DNA of 64,000 nucleotides from Diplosphaera chodatii (GCA_032358165.1 JAALGY010000008.1:434001-498000); one strand, 5' to 3'; counted from the first letter of the stretch, positions 22,058-38,500 are shown. The notes: generated by a model not told the origin, from the sequence alone. Program-made: numbers and translations.

Positions 22058-23187
22058 GTGCAGCCCTGACACAAGTGTACGTCTGGCGGCGGCTCTTGCA
22101 GCCCGTCGCAGAGGCAGATGGCGGGCTGCCAGAGCCACCACCTGCGCACCGTACGCAACCCCTCGAGTCGGCTCAGAGGTTGCAGTTTGTTTGTGGTCGC
22201 CTCGCGGCAGCCGCCGCAGGGCAAAACCAGTCTCCAGGATTTGCGCGCAAAGGACTTGCCAGCATCGGGTTTTGATGGTCGTGCCAATACTTGTGCGCCG
22301 CAGCAGGCTTTGAGACGTAGGTGCAATGTGCTCTGACTGCTAGTGCCTTGCCAGTTGAGTCGCCTGTAAGCATGTGTGATGCCGTGTTGTACCGAGGCCA
22401 ACCACCAGCGCATGGGTAGGCACGCACAGCTGGATAGTGCGTAGGTCATCCAAGTTCAAGGTCATCCAACATATTCTTTCCGAGAGCACAACCGCATAAT
22501 CCGGACGCCAGCAACCGAAAGATGTTACATGTCAGCCACTGCTCACAACTTCACCTTTGCTTGCGACTTGACCGGCGTGTGTTGCGCACCGCGGAGGGTT
22601 GCGTCGTGCGGGACGACAGGCGATACAACTGCACGACGACCTTGCACAGAACTCGCGAGGCGTCATCGCCGTGTACAGCCGCAGGGGCACCTGCTGTATC
22701 CACTGCAGGTGAGCCGCATTGCTGTTGCGAGCAGATAGATGGCAGCACCTAGGCCCCATGTTGGCAACAACACGCTCTTGGGAGCTTGGTCTTTGGTGTC
22801 GCGCATCGCTCAAACGCCCGCGCGTGGCCAACACGCGGTGACGTCGCGCAAGATGTGGTCTACGTATTGCGCGCTGCATGCATGGCAGCGTATGCGTGCA
22901 TGCGAAGGCCACGAGAAGTATTCCTTCGTGAACGCGCCGTTGCAACGGCCTGCACGTGCGAGTGGTGCAATGGTGGTAGGTGCAGTCGATGCTCAGTACC
23001 GTGTCAGTGCTGCTTCTCACTGGCAAATTCAACCATGCATGATGCATGCACACCCACATCGCCGTCGGTGCATGATACGATACACAAGGTGTCCGTAGTC
23101 GAGATGCATGCGCAATGGCGTCCTCTGTGCTTGAAGTGGCTTGATGTCCTTTGTCGTGTACTATTTTGCAGGACGCCTAGCATCAGG
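22058..23187. other. Intergenic, aldolase 3' UTR and 5'-nucleotidase promoter
   Basis: No gene is recognised in about 1.1 kb. Both strands carry medium open frames without motifs. The left part holds the aldolase 3' UTR. The right part must hold the 5'-nucleotidase promoter. Several ATGCATGCA-type palindromes occur near 22878-22905 and 23034-23050. Confidence 0.5.
22365..22369 (+). terminator. TGTAA polyadenylation signal of aldolase
   Basis: TGTAA lies 308 nt after the aldolase stop, a plausible 3' UTR length for a green alga. Confidence 0.45.
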
Positions 23188-26100
23188 ATGAAGGTCCACT
23201 CCGGCCTGGTCATTGCACTGCTGGCGGTGTGCTCGGCTGGCGCAACCGCTGCCGCCGCTGCCGTCGCCGACGAGCGTGAGCTGAGCAACGAGGGTGCCGA
23301 GGCCGGCAGCAGGACGCTCCTGAAGGATAGCCACCGCGGCTACGACGATGACGACTACTACCGCCACGGCGGACACAAGCGCTGCAAGGTGCGCTCAAAG
23401 TGTAGGGTTTCGCAGATCGCCCCAGCACTGGGCGGTTCTTGAGCAGCTGGAACTTGAACATGATGACATCGTGTGTGCCCCTGACCTTCCTCGCCTACAC
23501 CAGCTCTCACCCTGTGTCACATCTGCTTTCGCAGACCACGTACTGCAGGGTGGACCGCAATGCCTGCCCGCGCCGCTGCTCCGGCCGCTGCTGCCCGGAG
23601 CCCTGCTACTGCCCGCAGCCGTGCAAGGGCCGCAAGTGCTCCTCGCGGTGCCCCCAGCGCTACTGCCGCGGCCGCCACTGCCCGGCGCAGTGCCCCAGGC
23701 GCTTCTGCCCGCAGCCGCCCAAGGTCTGTCCACGCATTGCTGTGTTTCCAGTGCTGCCTGTGCTCTCAGCTGAAGTTCAGGATAGGCAGGCATATGACAA
23801 TATGACAAGGTCAAAGCTGCTGCGATCTGCTAGCATCGAGGATCCTGCGCTGACCATCGTTTGCGTGTCCCGCCGCACCATCCTTCCCTGAGCCATGATG
23901 TATCTCGAGCTTATTCAATCTGCAGCCGACCAAGGCGCCCAAGAAGTCACCACCCCCGCCCACGATTGCGCCACCACCCCCGAAGGTGCTGCCTCAGTTG
24001 GAGGAGCCGATGGGACGCTGACTGTCACCCTAGCGGCCTGCATTTGTGTGTTCGGGTGTAGACGTCCTTGGCCTCACGCAACTCTCTCAATGCATGCAGG
24101 GCAACTATAAGCTGACGATCATCCACTTCAACGACGGTGCGCGTCCAGTTTCCAGCCAGCGAGCTAGCTGTCAGCGTTATCCACAGAGGGTATATCCATG
24201 ATGCTGGCAACATGCAGTGTATCAATAGGAACCCTACGAATACGTGCAGTGCACGCTCGTGTGGAGCCGGCCAACTCCGGCGCCGGTCCCTGCGCGGGCG
24301 CCGACATCACAGGCGGCACATGCTACGGCGGTTTCGCCAGGTACGCCTGTGGCACACCTGCAAGATGAGGCTTCAGAGCGAGGCCTGCTCCCTCAGATAA
24401 GAGAAACCAGTGTGGCACGACGGTGACAGTCATCTTGCTGAGAGGCTGACAAGTGGCAGTACCGGTCGACAACCTTCGTTGTCTTTGAATCGCAGGATGG
24501 CTGCTGTGGTGAAGGACATCAAGGCGAAGGCCACCAACGATGTGCTGGTGCTGGACGCCGGAGACCAGTTCACCGGCACAGGTAGATCTGCATTGATTGA
24601 CTGCGCATTGCACGGTCGTCTGCCTACCTGCCTACCTGTGCTGTCAAGCACGCATGCAACCTGAGGTCCTGGCGTTCTTGACAAAACGGAGGCATGCCCC
24701 AGACATCAATGGCGAAAATATCCAAGTCACTGATCCCCGTGCGCACCGCAGTGTGGGATGTGGTGTACAAGGGCAACGAGGCGCCGCCCTTCCAGAAGCT
24801 GATGGGCGTGCAGGCCATGACGGTCGGCAACCACGAGTGGTGAGGACTCCAGCGCCATGTTGTTGTCCGGATGCCACACTTGCCTCTTGCGCTGCTCACC
24901 TGCGGTGCAGCTCTTGACAGCTCAGGTCCTGCAGTGACCCAGTGAAGTGCTGCGGCATTGCTGTCACTCTGAGTGTATGGCGTCGTGCAGGGACCAGGGG
25001 CCGGCGCAGCTGGCCAACTTCAGCCAGAACATCAATCGCACGTACCCCATTTTGGGCTGCAACGTGGACGCCAGCAAGGAGCCGCTGCTGGCGGGCGTCA
25101 TCCAGCCCTACACCATCATCACGACCCCCTCCGGCATCAAGGTCCGCTGCTCAACTGCTGTCTGCTTGCTGTTTCGTTACTAAGCCACTGCTGTGCTGCT
25201 GAGTGCATACTGTATCGGCAATCCAGCGCGCAGAGTCGGCAAGGACTGTTGCATCATCACTCCCTGCATGGTGCAGGTTGGCATCGTCGGGTTCACCACC
25301 CCCGACACCCCCTTCCTGAGCTCCCCTGGGCCCACCATCACCTTCCTGCCGCTGTACCCCTCCGTACAGAACGCTGTGAACGAGGTATGTCGATCCTGGT
25401 CGTACACATCCCCAGCGCAAGTGCAGTGCCACCTATACACCTGCTCGATTGCAAGTGCTGCCATCTGCTGCTCAGCTTGCGCATGTGGCTTGCATCAATG
25501 TCAGGGCCAGTAATGCCACGATGCCGCTCCTACTGATGGTGCTGCCGCTTGGTGCAGGTGCGCAGCAAGGGCGTCGACATCGTCATCGGCCTGTCTCATA
25601 TCGGCTACGCCGTCGACAAGCAGGTCGGTGGACTTGTTTGTGCTTGCCTGCCTGTTTTCTTAGAATGGCAGCCGCACAAAATGTTGACAACTGCAGGTTG
25701 TGCTAGCACTGATTTTATGGTGGGAATGTGGCGTTGAGCAGCATTTGTTACATGTGGCATGCAGCTGGCGGGCAACGTGACAGGCATCGACCTCATCGTG
25801 GGCGGCCACTCCCACTCCTTCCTGTGGACAGTGCCCCCGCCATACCCTGTGCTCAACAAGGCCACCAACCTCACGGACCAGGCCGTTCTGGAGGTGCAGA
25901 TGCCATTCATGCACATGTGTAGTAGTCAATGTAGGCTCGCATCGCGCTACATGGGCGCCTGCTTGCATGCGGGGCCTGCAGTGTCAACGGCCTCTGCTTC
26001 TGATGGTAGCAGCCTCGTGCTGCTGGTCGCGCATACCAGTATCGGCTCATCCGCATGTGTCTGCATCATGTGAACACTTCAATGCGTGGCATGCAGGGCC

Positions 26101-28619
26101 CGTACCCAACGATCCAGCCATCGACCACGGATGCAAGCTACACAACGCCTGTTGTGACTGCCTTCTGGGCCTCTAGGTAAGGTTGCAGCGGCAGCTTGTT
26201 GCACGCTGTCTTGCTGGCACCGGTGCTGTGAGTTGTCACATGAGTGTGCAAGATGCCAAATGTGTGTGTGCTGATTGTGGTGTGATTGAGCTTGGCAGGT
26301 ACCTCGGCAAGCTCGAGGCGGAGTTTTCCGGCACAACTAACAAGCTGGTGTCCCTGGTGGGCTCTCAGACGCTGCTGGGCCAGAATGGGTCCGACTCCAA
26401 CATCACCCCCGATCCAGAGGCACAGGTGGGGTGCCATCGTACATGCCTGCACCGTTGTCGGCCCTCGGCTGCCGCTAGCATGCGCACAGCAGTTGCATCC
26501 AATTTCTGGGCACCTCTGTGCTGTCACCTGGCTGTCTGACCAGCCCTGGCCTGACCACAGAAGTGTGATGCCATCCGCAGGCTCTAATTGACTCTCTGAG
26601 GGGCCCGGTGCAGAACCTGGGCCTGCAGGTGGGTGCAACGTCTGTCACCGTATGCATCGCCTGCAGTGCTGCACCACCGCTGACAGCGCTCATGGAACGT
26701 TTGCTGTTCGCAAGTCCACACCGTGCTGTGCGTTGCACGCTGCAGATTATCGGGTCCACCAACCGGCTGCTGGAGGGCGCGCCCTCTGCAGTGGTGCGCA
26801 CCCGTGAGACCAACCTGGGTGACATCATCGCCGACGCCATGGTCGACAACATCGCCGGCACCAACTTTGCTGCGGTGCGTGCAGGCAGCGTGCTGAGGAA
26901 GCCCCATGCACACGTTTGCCTAACACTGCATGCAACTGGACGGGTTTGCTGGGCAGTGTTTGCTATGCTGCCTCCAGCTCGTACACCAGACACCTTGCCC
27001 TCGCGGCAGTGTTGGTGTAGCCGGCATATACAGCACGCACACCACATGAGTGCAACTTGCTTCTCACCATAAGATGATGGTCTCAGTGCCACACCTGGCA
27101 AATAGAAACAGCGCTGCAGCGCTGCATCCTGCAGTTTGGGGTCGGCCCCTTGTGGGTGGCGCTCATGAACGGCGGCGGAATCCGCGCATCCATCCAGGCA
27201 CCCGCCGGGCAGCCGTACCCCTACAATATCAGTCAAAATGATATTTTTACGGTGTTGCCGGTGAGCTGAGCACCGGCAGGAGTATCTGTGCATCTGGGCA
27301 TGGGACCTGCGCCCCGTCGCATGTGCATCAAGTGACGGTGTCATTGCTGATTTTGCACAATTGGGCAGGGTGACCATCAGAGTGGGGCAGGGCTCGAGTG
27401 ACTCATGCTTTGCCCTGCAGTTTGGCAACTACATCAGCACACGGCTGGTGACAGGCCAACAGCTGATTGACGCGCTTGAGAATGGCGTCAGTCTGACACA
27501 GACGGTGCAGGGGCGCTTCCCACAGGTATGTGACCATATGCTTGGGTGCATGCCTGAAGCCACATTGGGTCAGGCATCCCCCGACCCTGTCGAGTATGCA
27601 TGCTGCCAAGCAGATCCTCAGCCAGCCCAGCTCTGCAAGCATGTTGCAACCTGCATGCAGATCGCTGGCATCAGATTTGCATTCTCGCCAAACGCCACGC
27701 CAGGCGCGCGCGTGATTCGCTCAACCCTCACAATCCGCCAGGGTGCCACTGGGTGCGTACAGTTGCATGACCAGCTGTGCCAGTGTAGTGGGAAACAGAC
27801 TGAGCAACCGGTCGCATGTGACACACTACTGTGCACTAGGCTGACGAGCCAAGCCATCCGACCTGTGCTATATGTGACACAGTGATCATGGACCCCTGGA
27901 CCCAGCCGGCAAGTACCCCCTGGCGACCAACAACTTCATTGCTGCTGGAGGTGCGTCCACAGTGTCTTGAGTGCCCACCTGAGGTGTTTGTTACATAGTC
28001 CTCCCAGGCATGCCACCTTCTGTACCGGCAATGCCAACATGTGCATTCTGGTATTGAGGGTACTTTGTCCCGTGAACCTGCGGTGTGCATGTCAGCAGTA
28101 CTGGAGCATGCTGTGTGTCGCAGGTGACGGCTACGCATCCATTCTGGCGTCCCAGTCGATCTATGAGTCTGGCGACCCGCTGGACCTGGCCCTCGGTGAA
28201 TACGTCCTCGCCCGCTCGCCGGTACGAGTTCTTGCCTAGTCGGTGGACATGGCAACTCCTGACACCACTCTTTGAGGGGCCCCAGTCAATAGTCACCTCT
28301 AGGGAGCATCGATCCCCCCTTGAATATGCCTGCAGCCCAGCACTGGTCGGCACTGCTTTGTAGCAATGTGCAGTGCCCAGCAGCTAGATTTTGTTACCGG
28401 TGCGGTGGCGTCACATGTCACCAGAGGCCACCGCGCCCCAAGCCTCCTGCTGTCCCCTCCTGTTTCCCTTCAATGCCCTGCCGGTGCAGCACGGGACCGT
28501 ATGGAGCCAACACACCACTTGGACATGCTGTGCAGATCGACCAGGGCGTGGACGGCAGGATCGTGGACTGCGTTGTCACGCCGGCAAGCCCGCTGTGCGT
28601 CGGCACCCCGGGCCAGTAG
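23188..28619 (+). CDS. Secreted 5'-nucleotidase-family phosphoesterase with Cys/Arg-rich head and proline linker
   Basis: About 20 exons. Exon 1 (from 23188) gives a signal peptide (MKVHSGLVIALLAVCSAGAT) and an acidic YDDDDYY patch. Exon 2 (about 23534-23723) encodes some 60 residues packed with cysteine, proline and arginine (CSGRCCPEPCYCPQPC; RYCRGRHCPAQCPRRFC). Exon 3 (about 23929-23984) is a linker, KKSPPPPTIAPPPPK. The catalytic part follows: metal motifs LTIIHFNDVHARVEP, VLVLDAGDQFTG, MTVGNHEW, GLSHIGYAVD and LIVGGHSHSFLW. The C-terminal nucleotide-binding domain follows: TRETNLGDIIADAM, VALMNGGGIRASI, ISQNDIFTVLPFGN, AGIRFAFSPNA, DGYASIL. By family it dephosphorylates extracellular nucleoside monophosphates or related esters, for phosphate or purine salvage. 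The Cys-rich head and PPPP linker resemble algal cell-wall modules, so it is probably wall-anchored. There is no C-terminal GPI-type hydrophobic tail; it ends CVGTPGQ. Confidence 0.9.
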
Positions 28620-29211
28620 CGGACTCTGGAGGCCCACCTGGCGCCGGAAGGCTCGTATTTGACGTTGTCACCTGGTGCTTAGGCGCTCGACATCAGGGGA
28701 GCCAGGGGCATGCTAGGCCGATTTGAGAACCGTGACACACAGCTTGTTAGTTAGCCATCAACACCGTGATGCAAACAGCACTTCTAGACATTATTTGGCC
28801 ACAGGAAACTTACATGGGAATGTTGCAATCTGCTGCATTGTGAACCGCCATGTTGACATTGATACGGTAATCGTGACTTCGTTACAAAGGCACAACATTC
28901 ACTATTGGAAGCAACATGCGCTCGCAGCAGCTTGCTCATAGCAACATTAGTTGTGTTCTCACACTGTGAATGGCAGCAGGAGAAACCCAGTGCTCAAATA
29001 CCTACGTCAGCAAGACCGATATCTGTGCTCCTCGTCAGCATTGTCCAGGTGCCGTTCTGTTGCTGTTCATCACATCAGCAAGTGAAGGCCAAAAGCCCCA
29101 GCAGCCCGGCATGTGCCGCGCTGCAGTGTTCGTTCTATGTAACCGGGCGCTGCATCCACCAATGCTTGAATTATGATGTATCTTCGGTCAGGTGCTGATC
29201 CACTGGCTGCA
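28620..29211. other. Convergent intergenic interval
   Basis: It holds the 3' UTRs of the 5'-nucleotidase (+) and the cysteine protease (-). It is more AT-rich than its surroundings. No gene is seen. Confidence 0.5.
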
Positions 29212-32116
<2,905 letters not shown>

Positions 32117-32542
32117 GGTTGCGTTATGCCGTCGGTTGTAGGAACTGTTGTCGCGACCAACGATGTTGCAGGGCAAGCGAGGTTTGTATACCCCGTCCTA
32201 GGACGCTTCACTTGTTCGTTGTGCTGCAATGCGATGCGCCGAAACCGGACCCTGCGTTGGCATCTCTGGCAGGGGAACATCAGTCAGACTGACAGCCTAA
32301 TCGGCACGCCCATCAGTTTGCCTCAGGAACGTGCCGGTAAGCGATCGGCGGTCCTTTCCAAGCCAACATGCACCGGGCTTGCAGCAGCATTGCCGATTTG
32401 CAATGCCCATGTTACAGTGCACACAATGACATATCACTCCTGTTTACCTGCTGCTGTCAATTGACGGTGGCTGTACGGCTGGCGTCCATGTGCAGGATGC
32501 TAATCAGGATGATGTAGACGCAGCGTGCGCCGCTCTACTGTC
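32117..32542. promoter_or_regulatory. 426-nt divergent interval
   Basis: It separates the starts of the cysteine protease (-) and the spermidine-synthase-like gene (+). Both promoters are expected here. No specific element is recognised. Confidence 0.4.
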
Positions 32543-35207
32543 ATGCTGCTGCGCTGCCCGTCTCGAGTGGGGTACAGCACGAGACTCGTAGCAACAGCAC
32601 CACCGCTATCAGCTGGATCACGCAGACGGGATGCCGCTCGCCCTGCACCGCGTCTGCAAGAGCGGACTCGGCATTGGCGCTCGGCAGTTGGCGAGTTCCA
32701 GGCAGAAGCTGACTCTCTGGCAGAGGCTCAGCCGGGAGCTGACCCTGGATCGGCGCTGACTGGCAACGAACCGACTGCGTGAGTTCCCCTGCTTGCAGGC
32801 ATCAGGTCGCTGTGCGTTCCCTTCAGAGCCACGCTGATTTTGACCAGTGGGCATGCGCCAACTGCAGATGGCGGCGCCTGACAAATCTTATCAAATTCAA
32901 GAATGAGCAGGGCTATTTCATGGGGCCATCACATTGGCAGGTGCACATCTGCATGAATTCTCTAATGTACCTTCATGCATACATGCGTTAGGAATGTGCT
33001 GGCATCAGCTTCTGCAGTGCTCCTCATGTGCTGCAATGCAGCCCCACGTGGACAACACGCCGGGCATCCTCATGCACGAGGAGTCATCGCACCTGAACTC
33101 ACGGATCAGCGTCCGGCAGCACGGCCCCTTCAGGGTGTGTTATGGCTGTTTTGTATCAATGCAGACTCCAGTAGAGGTCCGCGCCTCGTGTGAGAGAAAC
33201 CAGGCAACATTGTTGACACGCAGGCACTGCGCCTGGGGAGCTGTCTGCACAGTGTAACCCTCACCGAAGCGGACAGAACCGGCCGGGCAACTGCAGTGAC
33301 GGAGCATGTGCCCTTTGGTGAGCGTCACACTTCAGGAGCTCCCAGTCTCTACATCCAGCAAGACATTGGCACATCCAGCACGGTGCAGTGGCCTGCTCGC
33401 TGCTCGTGCTGGTGCTCACTGCAGACGCTGCATTCTTCAACGCAGCGTACGTCCGCGCGATGACGGCCGTGGCGGCGGCCTTTGGGCGCCTGACCGGGGC
33501 GTGGCCCGGGGACCGCGGGACTGGCAGCACAGTGAGCGCACACCCCTGCGAAGCAGCGTCGATGGCGCAGTTCATTATGGGGCTGCTTGGCACAGGAAAG
33601 CATGGCACAGGAAAGCATTCTGCAGGTGCAAAATGCAGTGCAGGTCAGGTCGGTTCATCTTCCACTCTCAGGCCGCTGTGCTTATAGGGCAACTTGGCGG
33701 TATGTTTGGGTGTTGGAGGTGGTTCGCTGCCGGCGTTGCTTGCGTACCACTACCCACAAACGCTCATTCAGGTGCTAGACTGGCCCCTGAAAGTGTCAAC
33801 ATTGCCAAGCACTGTTCATATTCGTGCAACGGTGACATGACCTGCGCTTGGTGTATGTGCAACTAAGAAACCATGCCTGGTTGTTTGGAATCAAGCCATG
33901 TGTTTCTCGTGCGCAGGCAGTTGAGATCGATCCTGTCATTGTAGATGTCGCAAGACGGTTCATGAGCCTCTCAAACCCGGTGCGGATCCTGGCAATGCCC
34001 TGGCAACATTTGAAAGACATGACCATGCCAGGTACATGGTAGGCGTGATGAGCATGCCTGTGCCGTGTTGACCTGCACACGACCTGACATGGCTGAATAT
34101 CACAGGTGCTGGCTTCCAAGCCAAACCTGCTGGTTCAAGAAGGCGATGCACGTGCCACAGTTTTCGATATGCTGCAGCCGGAGGTAGGAGTAATCAGCTA
34201 AACGTTCGTTGGCAAGGCCCGCCATGAGATGGCGTGCATTGCCACAGCCAAAACTGCTTCATTTCTGCCGCCCGTGTTAACATAGCATGTGTGTGCAGGC
34301 AGCGCCACCAGAGCTCATCATGCTGGACTGCTATGATGGCGAGGGCACCATTCCTGCGGACCTCTCAGGTGCTTCCCAGACGCGCTCAGCTAGGCGGCGT
34401 GCTGAACAGAGCAAGGTCGAGCTCACTTGAAGCATGGCCCGGTAGTACTGCAGGGCCGACATTTCTGCAGGCGTGCACCCGAGTGCTGAAGCCAGGGGGC
34501 CTGCTGCTTGCAAACCTGTGGAACAACAACCCTGGCTCGCAAGCCCGTCTGCGGTTCGCACATTACGCCGTGCACGTAAGCTCGAATGTCCTTGCGCTCA
34601 GCAGATAGACACCTTTGAGCAGACTTGGACATGTGCTGGTTTGAGCATGAGAGCGCGATGTGTCCTACAGGGCTCTGAGGCTGGACAGCAGGGATTGCTC
34701 AGTCCCGGTAGGGTTTCCACACAGATGATGTTGGTGATGTGTTGCAGTTGCAGGATATCGTTGGCCACGGTAACTTGTACTCCGTGAAGGCTGTTAACCA
34801 AGAGGTGCACCATACCCTGATTTGCTTATCAAGAGAATTGATTATGTCGACTACAACTCACCTCAATTCTGCCAAGCATGCAGTCTTGCCTATACTGTTC
34901 ATGCTTTTTGCAGGTGAACGTCATTCTGATTGCAGTCAAGCCACCAGCAGATGGTGGCAAGCACAGCAGCCAGCCCTACAGCAGGCGTGACATCCTTCAG
35001 GTCTGTCCTGTGCGCATCAAACATCTGTTCATGTACTGCTTGACAAACCGTCCAGCTCAATATGTAATGCGTGATCTGGCTCCGCTGCAGGCAGCGCACG
35101 ACGCCGGCAAAGAAGCTGGTTTCAAGTTTTCAGCGACGGAGGAGCTGCAGGATCTGTTCTGCGTCCATGCCCACAGCGTCGCTAGCTTCCACGAGACAAG
35201 GGCTTGA
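32543..35207 (+). CDS. Spermidine-synthase-like SAM-dependent transferase, organelle-targeted
   Basis: Exon 1 from the ATG at 32543 gives a presequence-like start (MLLRCPSRVGYSTRLVATAP). Following exons include PGILMHEESSHLNSRISVRQ (about 33040-33136), SVTLTEADRTGRATAVTEH (about 33223-33317), the nucleotide-binding glycine loop LAVCLGVGGGSLPALLAYH (about 33690-33772), VEIDPVIVDVARRFMSL (about 33919-33980), LLVQEGDARATVFDMLQPE (about 34110-34182), ELIMLDCYDGEGTIPADL (about 34305-34369) and VLKPGGLLLANLWNNNP (about 34470-34570). The final exon ends at 35207. This is the Rossmann fold of the spermidine/spermine synthase group. The aminopropyltransferase proton-acceptor motif GGGDGG is replaced by GVGGGS and the polyamine gate by LDCYDGEG, so it belongs to the poorly known plant 'spermidine synthase-related' proteins rather than to true spermidine synthases. 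Exons near 33350-33600 are uncertain. Confidence 0.7.
33589..33618 (+). repeat. Perfect 15-nt tandem duplication
   Basis: GGCACAGGAAAGCAT occurs twice in direct succession (33589-33603 and 33604-33618), inside the spermidine-synthase-like gene, probably in an intron. Fifteen nt would keep frame if coding. Confidence 0.9.
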
Positions 35208-35576
35208 AACAGGCGACCGCCTGCTTTCAGCAATATTGACATTTAGACGCACCCATTCTTTGTACACTGGCAGCTGGACGGTGCCCAATTTCCAATGTGG
35301 GGTTTTGACAGGATTGAGGGGTGTCATGTTTTCGTCTGTCTTATTGATCGCTTCTGGAGTGACGTGCCCTGCTTGGTGGAGATGCACTATGATACTTTTA
35401 GTGCAGCGCTGATTGTAGAGCCACACAGTACTGGCGATGCTGCCCGAACGCTTGAACTGCATGATCGTGATGGCATACTGTATGACGCTTGCATGCTGTT
35501 TGAGCCAACCAATTTGCGGCATAGCACTCTGCACACTGTGGCCCCACACATATGTCAGCTGATGTAGTGACACCTC
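35208..35576. other. Convergent intergenic interval
   Basis: It holds the 3' UTRs of the spermidine-synthase-like gene (+) and the SKA3-like gene (-). No gene is seen. Confidence 0.4.
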
Positions 35577-38500
35577 CTAGCTACGTAGGTGGTACACCAT
35601 CTGGCCACCCTTGACCTCGCAGCGGGCACGGCCAAGCTTCATGAGGCAGTTCACGGCCGCTCGCGCCGCTTTTGCACTGCCTGCCGAACTTTGCAGTGCG
35701 TCCGCGGTGAAGCCGTCTGTGATGCTGGCGGCCGCCTTCATGGCAGCGTCCAGCGCTGCAAGCCCGATTTGCGACCGGATGTAAGCGGGCAGGCTGCCAT
35801 ATGCCTGCAAGCCAAGTCCCACCACTCACAGCAGTGCATCAGCAGATGGCAGACCTCGGCAGGCTTGAGGACACCGGCGTCCGACACAATGGCGACCATT
35901 TGCACACCTCAGCAGTGATCAGTGCGATACTGTCAGGATGGTTGCCACTGGTCCCGTCGTGTGGGGGCGCAGGCAGCGCTGCTGGCTGCAGACCACAAAT
36001 GAAATAGTCAGCATGTGAGGGCTGGTGCCCCTGCTGACACTTCATGTCAGCAACCTCATGCCTGTCATACCATATGCCAATGCTTGCCGCAGCGGAGGAA
36101 CCCTCGTCCAGCCAGACAGAGCTCACCTGGCCAGCCTGCTGCGCTGCAAACTTGGCCATCACAGCCGCCGCCCTGGGGCTTGGCACTGGCGCCTTTCGCA
36201 ACTCAGGCTGCCTGCCCACCGATACCTCCAGCTTCCGCGGGGGCGGGTGGCCGCAAGGTGGTGCTGCACTGCTGGTAGCAACAGGCTGCGCAGCCGTGGG
36301 TCGTGCCGTTTGTGCCGGCCGCGCTGCAATGTGCTGCTGTCCCTGCGCTGCTGCGGAGGCTGAGAGCTGTGGAGCACCAGCCAGACCAGCCTTTGCAAAT
36401 GCCACGCTGGCTGGTGGAAGGCGCACACTGAACTCCTCGCACATCTCCGCATGCCCCGCCGCAATATCTGCAGCAGCAGTGCCATTCTGCTGCTTGCCCT
36501 GCACATAGCGGGAACGGTATGTGGCATCAAGCACTGCACAACCTGTCTGGCTTTGCTGCGTCATCGACATTGAGATGCATACAAGCATGTGTGCGTTGTG
36601 AGTGCGGTCAGTAGTGCAATGGAGTGCTGACTACTACCCGAATGGTCACCTTGGACACCGAAGTGGGCTCGAATGCACGCGACAGCAGTGACACAGTGTC
36701 TGGGGAGATGGCTGCGGGCGCGCCGTGGGTGAGGGGCGTGTAGCAGAAGCTGGGCCGACTCGTTTGGGCCTCTGGCGTGCGTGCCTGCGGCTCTGGAGAC
36801 CGCCTGGTGCAGCAGCCAGGACCAGCGGCGTGAGGCAACAAGGGACAGTCTATCCATCGACATCAAACTAGTGTGAATGCAAGTGTGTTTAACTTGACAA
36901 GGTTGTGTGCTGCTCTACACGGGGCAGCAAGTCGCAGCACCTTCGGCGTATGAGCTGCGAATACAGCTCCATGGTGGACACGTCCTGGGATGGCGCCTGC
37001 TGGGACAGGTGCTGCTGCAATGGTGGCGGCGGCAGCGGGTGTGCCGTCGGCGATGGGGCCACACCACCATCGGCACCGAGGTGTGTCACGCCGGCTGCTG
37101 TGCTGCTGGCCGCCATCTCGGTTGCTGCCCTGGTGCTGCCGAGTGCTGCAGGGGGCACGGGAGTCACGGGCCCCAGCCCGGGATCCTCAGCTGCTGCTGC
37201 TTGCTGGGCTTTGGCAGTCCGCAGCTCTGCAGACGTGGCCCAGCTCCCAGGCGGCCCAACTGCCGCCTCGGCAGCGGGCTCAAGGTCCACTGCAGCATAC
37301 ATGGACGCTCGGCGCCCAGCATCGTCCTGGAGCAGCGCTCCTGCTGGGCTGTCGCCGCCTGTGCTGACGCCAGCCTGGCGGTACACTGAGGCACGGCGTC
37401 CGGCTGCTGGCTGCGCACATCCATATGAGGGTCATTGACAAGGTAACCTCATGCAGTCCGGCTCCTGTGCTGCACAGTATGCATACAACCTTGATGCTGG
37501 CCGGCATGTCGAACACCACTGTAAAGGGGCATGCCTGCTCTGCTGCAGGCCCGTCTGCAGGGCTGCGGCTCATGCTGCGCACGCCCGCAAAGCGCACGGT
37601 CGGGCGGAGCCGCTGCTGCGTCGGGGGCTCTGCGACCTCCTGGTCCATCGGCGCCTGCGCATGCGGCTGAAGGGGCTGCCACCTCCCAATGCCGCCGATG
37701 GCATGCTGCCTCCTCGGCTGCTGCGCTCCAGCTGCACAGGCCGCTGCTGCTGGACTGACCGATGCCGTTTGAGGTGGCAGCGCCAACACATCCTCCGACA
37801 GACTGTCAGTGGCCGCTGAGCGCGCCGCATACTTCTGCTGCAGCTTCCTGCGATGGAAGCTTGAGTGGTGATGCGGCCACACCAGTCGGTCGAAGTGCTC
37901 GTCCACCAACAGGGGTGTGGCAACGGCCGAGCATGAGTACCATTGCACGCACGGAGAGTTGAATGCTGTCTCAAACCTACAACGGGCTCAGCCTCTCGAA
38001 TAATCGTCAGGGTGTACCTGAGGGAAGGGCTGGTGGAGAAGGGGGTGCCGGAGGAGGCAGATGCAGGTGCAGGGGATGCCTCTGGCTTGCCTGCCTGCCG
38101 GACCGCAGGCGTGGGCGGCAGGTTGGTGACCACCGACAGCGGCTCTGCCTGCCGACGCACTGCTGGCGGCGACTCTGCGAGAGGAAGGCATCACTGAATG
38201 CGCCAGATGCTGCAGCAGCACCAAGGATGCAAAGCGGGTACCTGTGCATGGTGCATGCATGCCGAGACTACAAGTGCCTGCACACCTGCTTCTGCCTCGC
38301 TGAGGGTACTGGTGGCGGGCCCTGTGGCAGCACCTGGCGCTGCTGCAGGTGCCGCGCCCACAGCGTCAGCTGCACCGGCTGCAGCTGCTGAGCGACCGAG
38401 CACCAGCCGCTCAGTTGTGCCAGCAATGTCTCCTGCCACATCACCATCGCCGTCTGCCTGCTGTCCGTCTGGCATCTGCATGTGCTCGTCACCAGTCTGC

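Noticed and set aside
20759..22141. A 460-codon open frame on the minus strand
   Set aside because: It lies exactly antisense to the aldolase gene; long antisense frames arise from the extreme C/G third-position bias. Its sequence is Leu/Gly/His/Arg-rich without any domain.
33690..34610. True spermidine synthase
   Set aside because: The Rossmann core is similar, but the GGGDGG and polyamine-site motifs are replaced, so only a 'synthase-like' call is supported.
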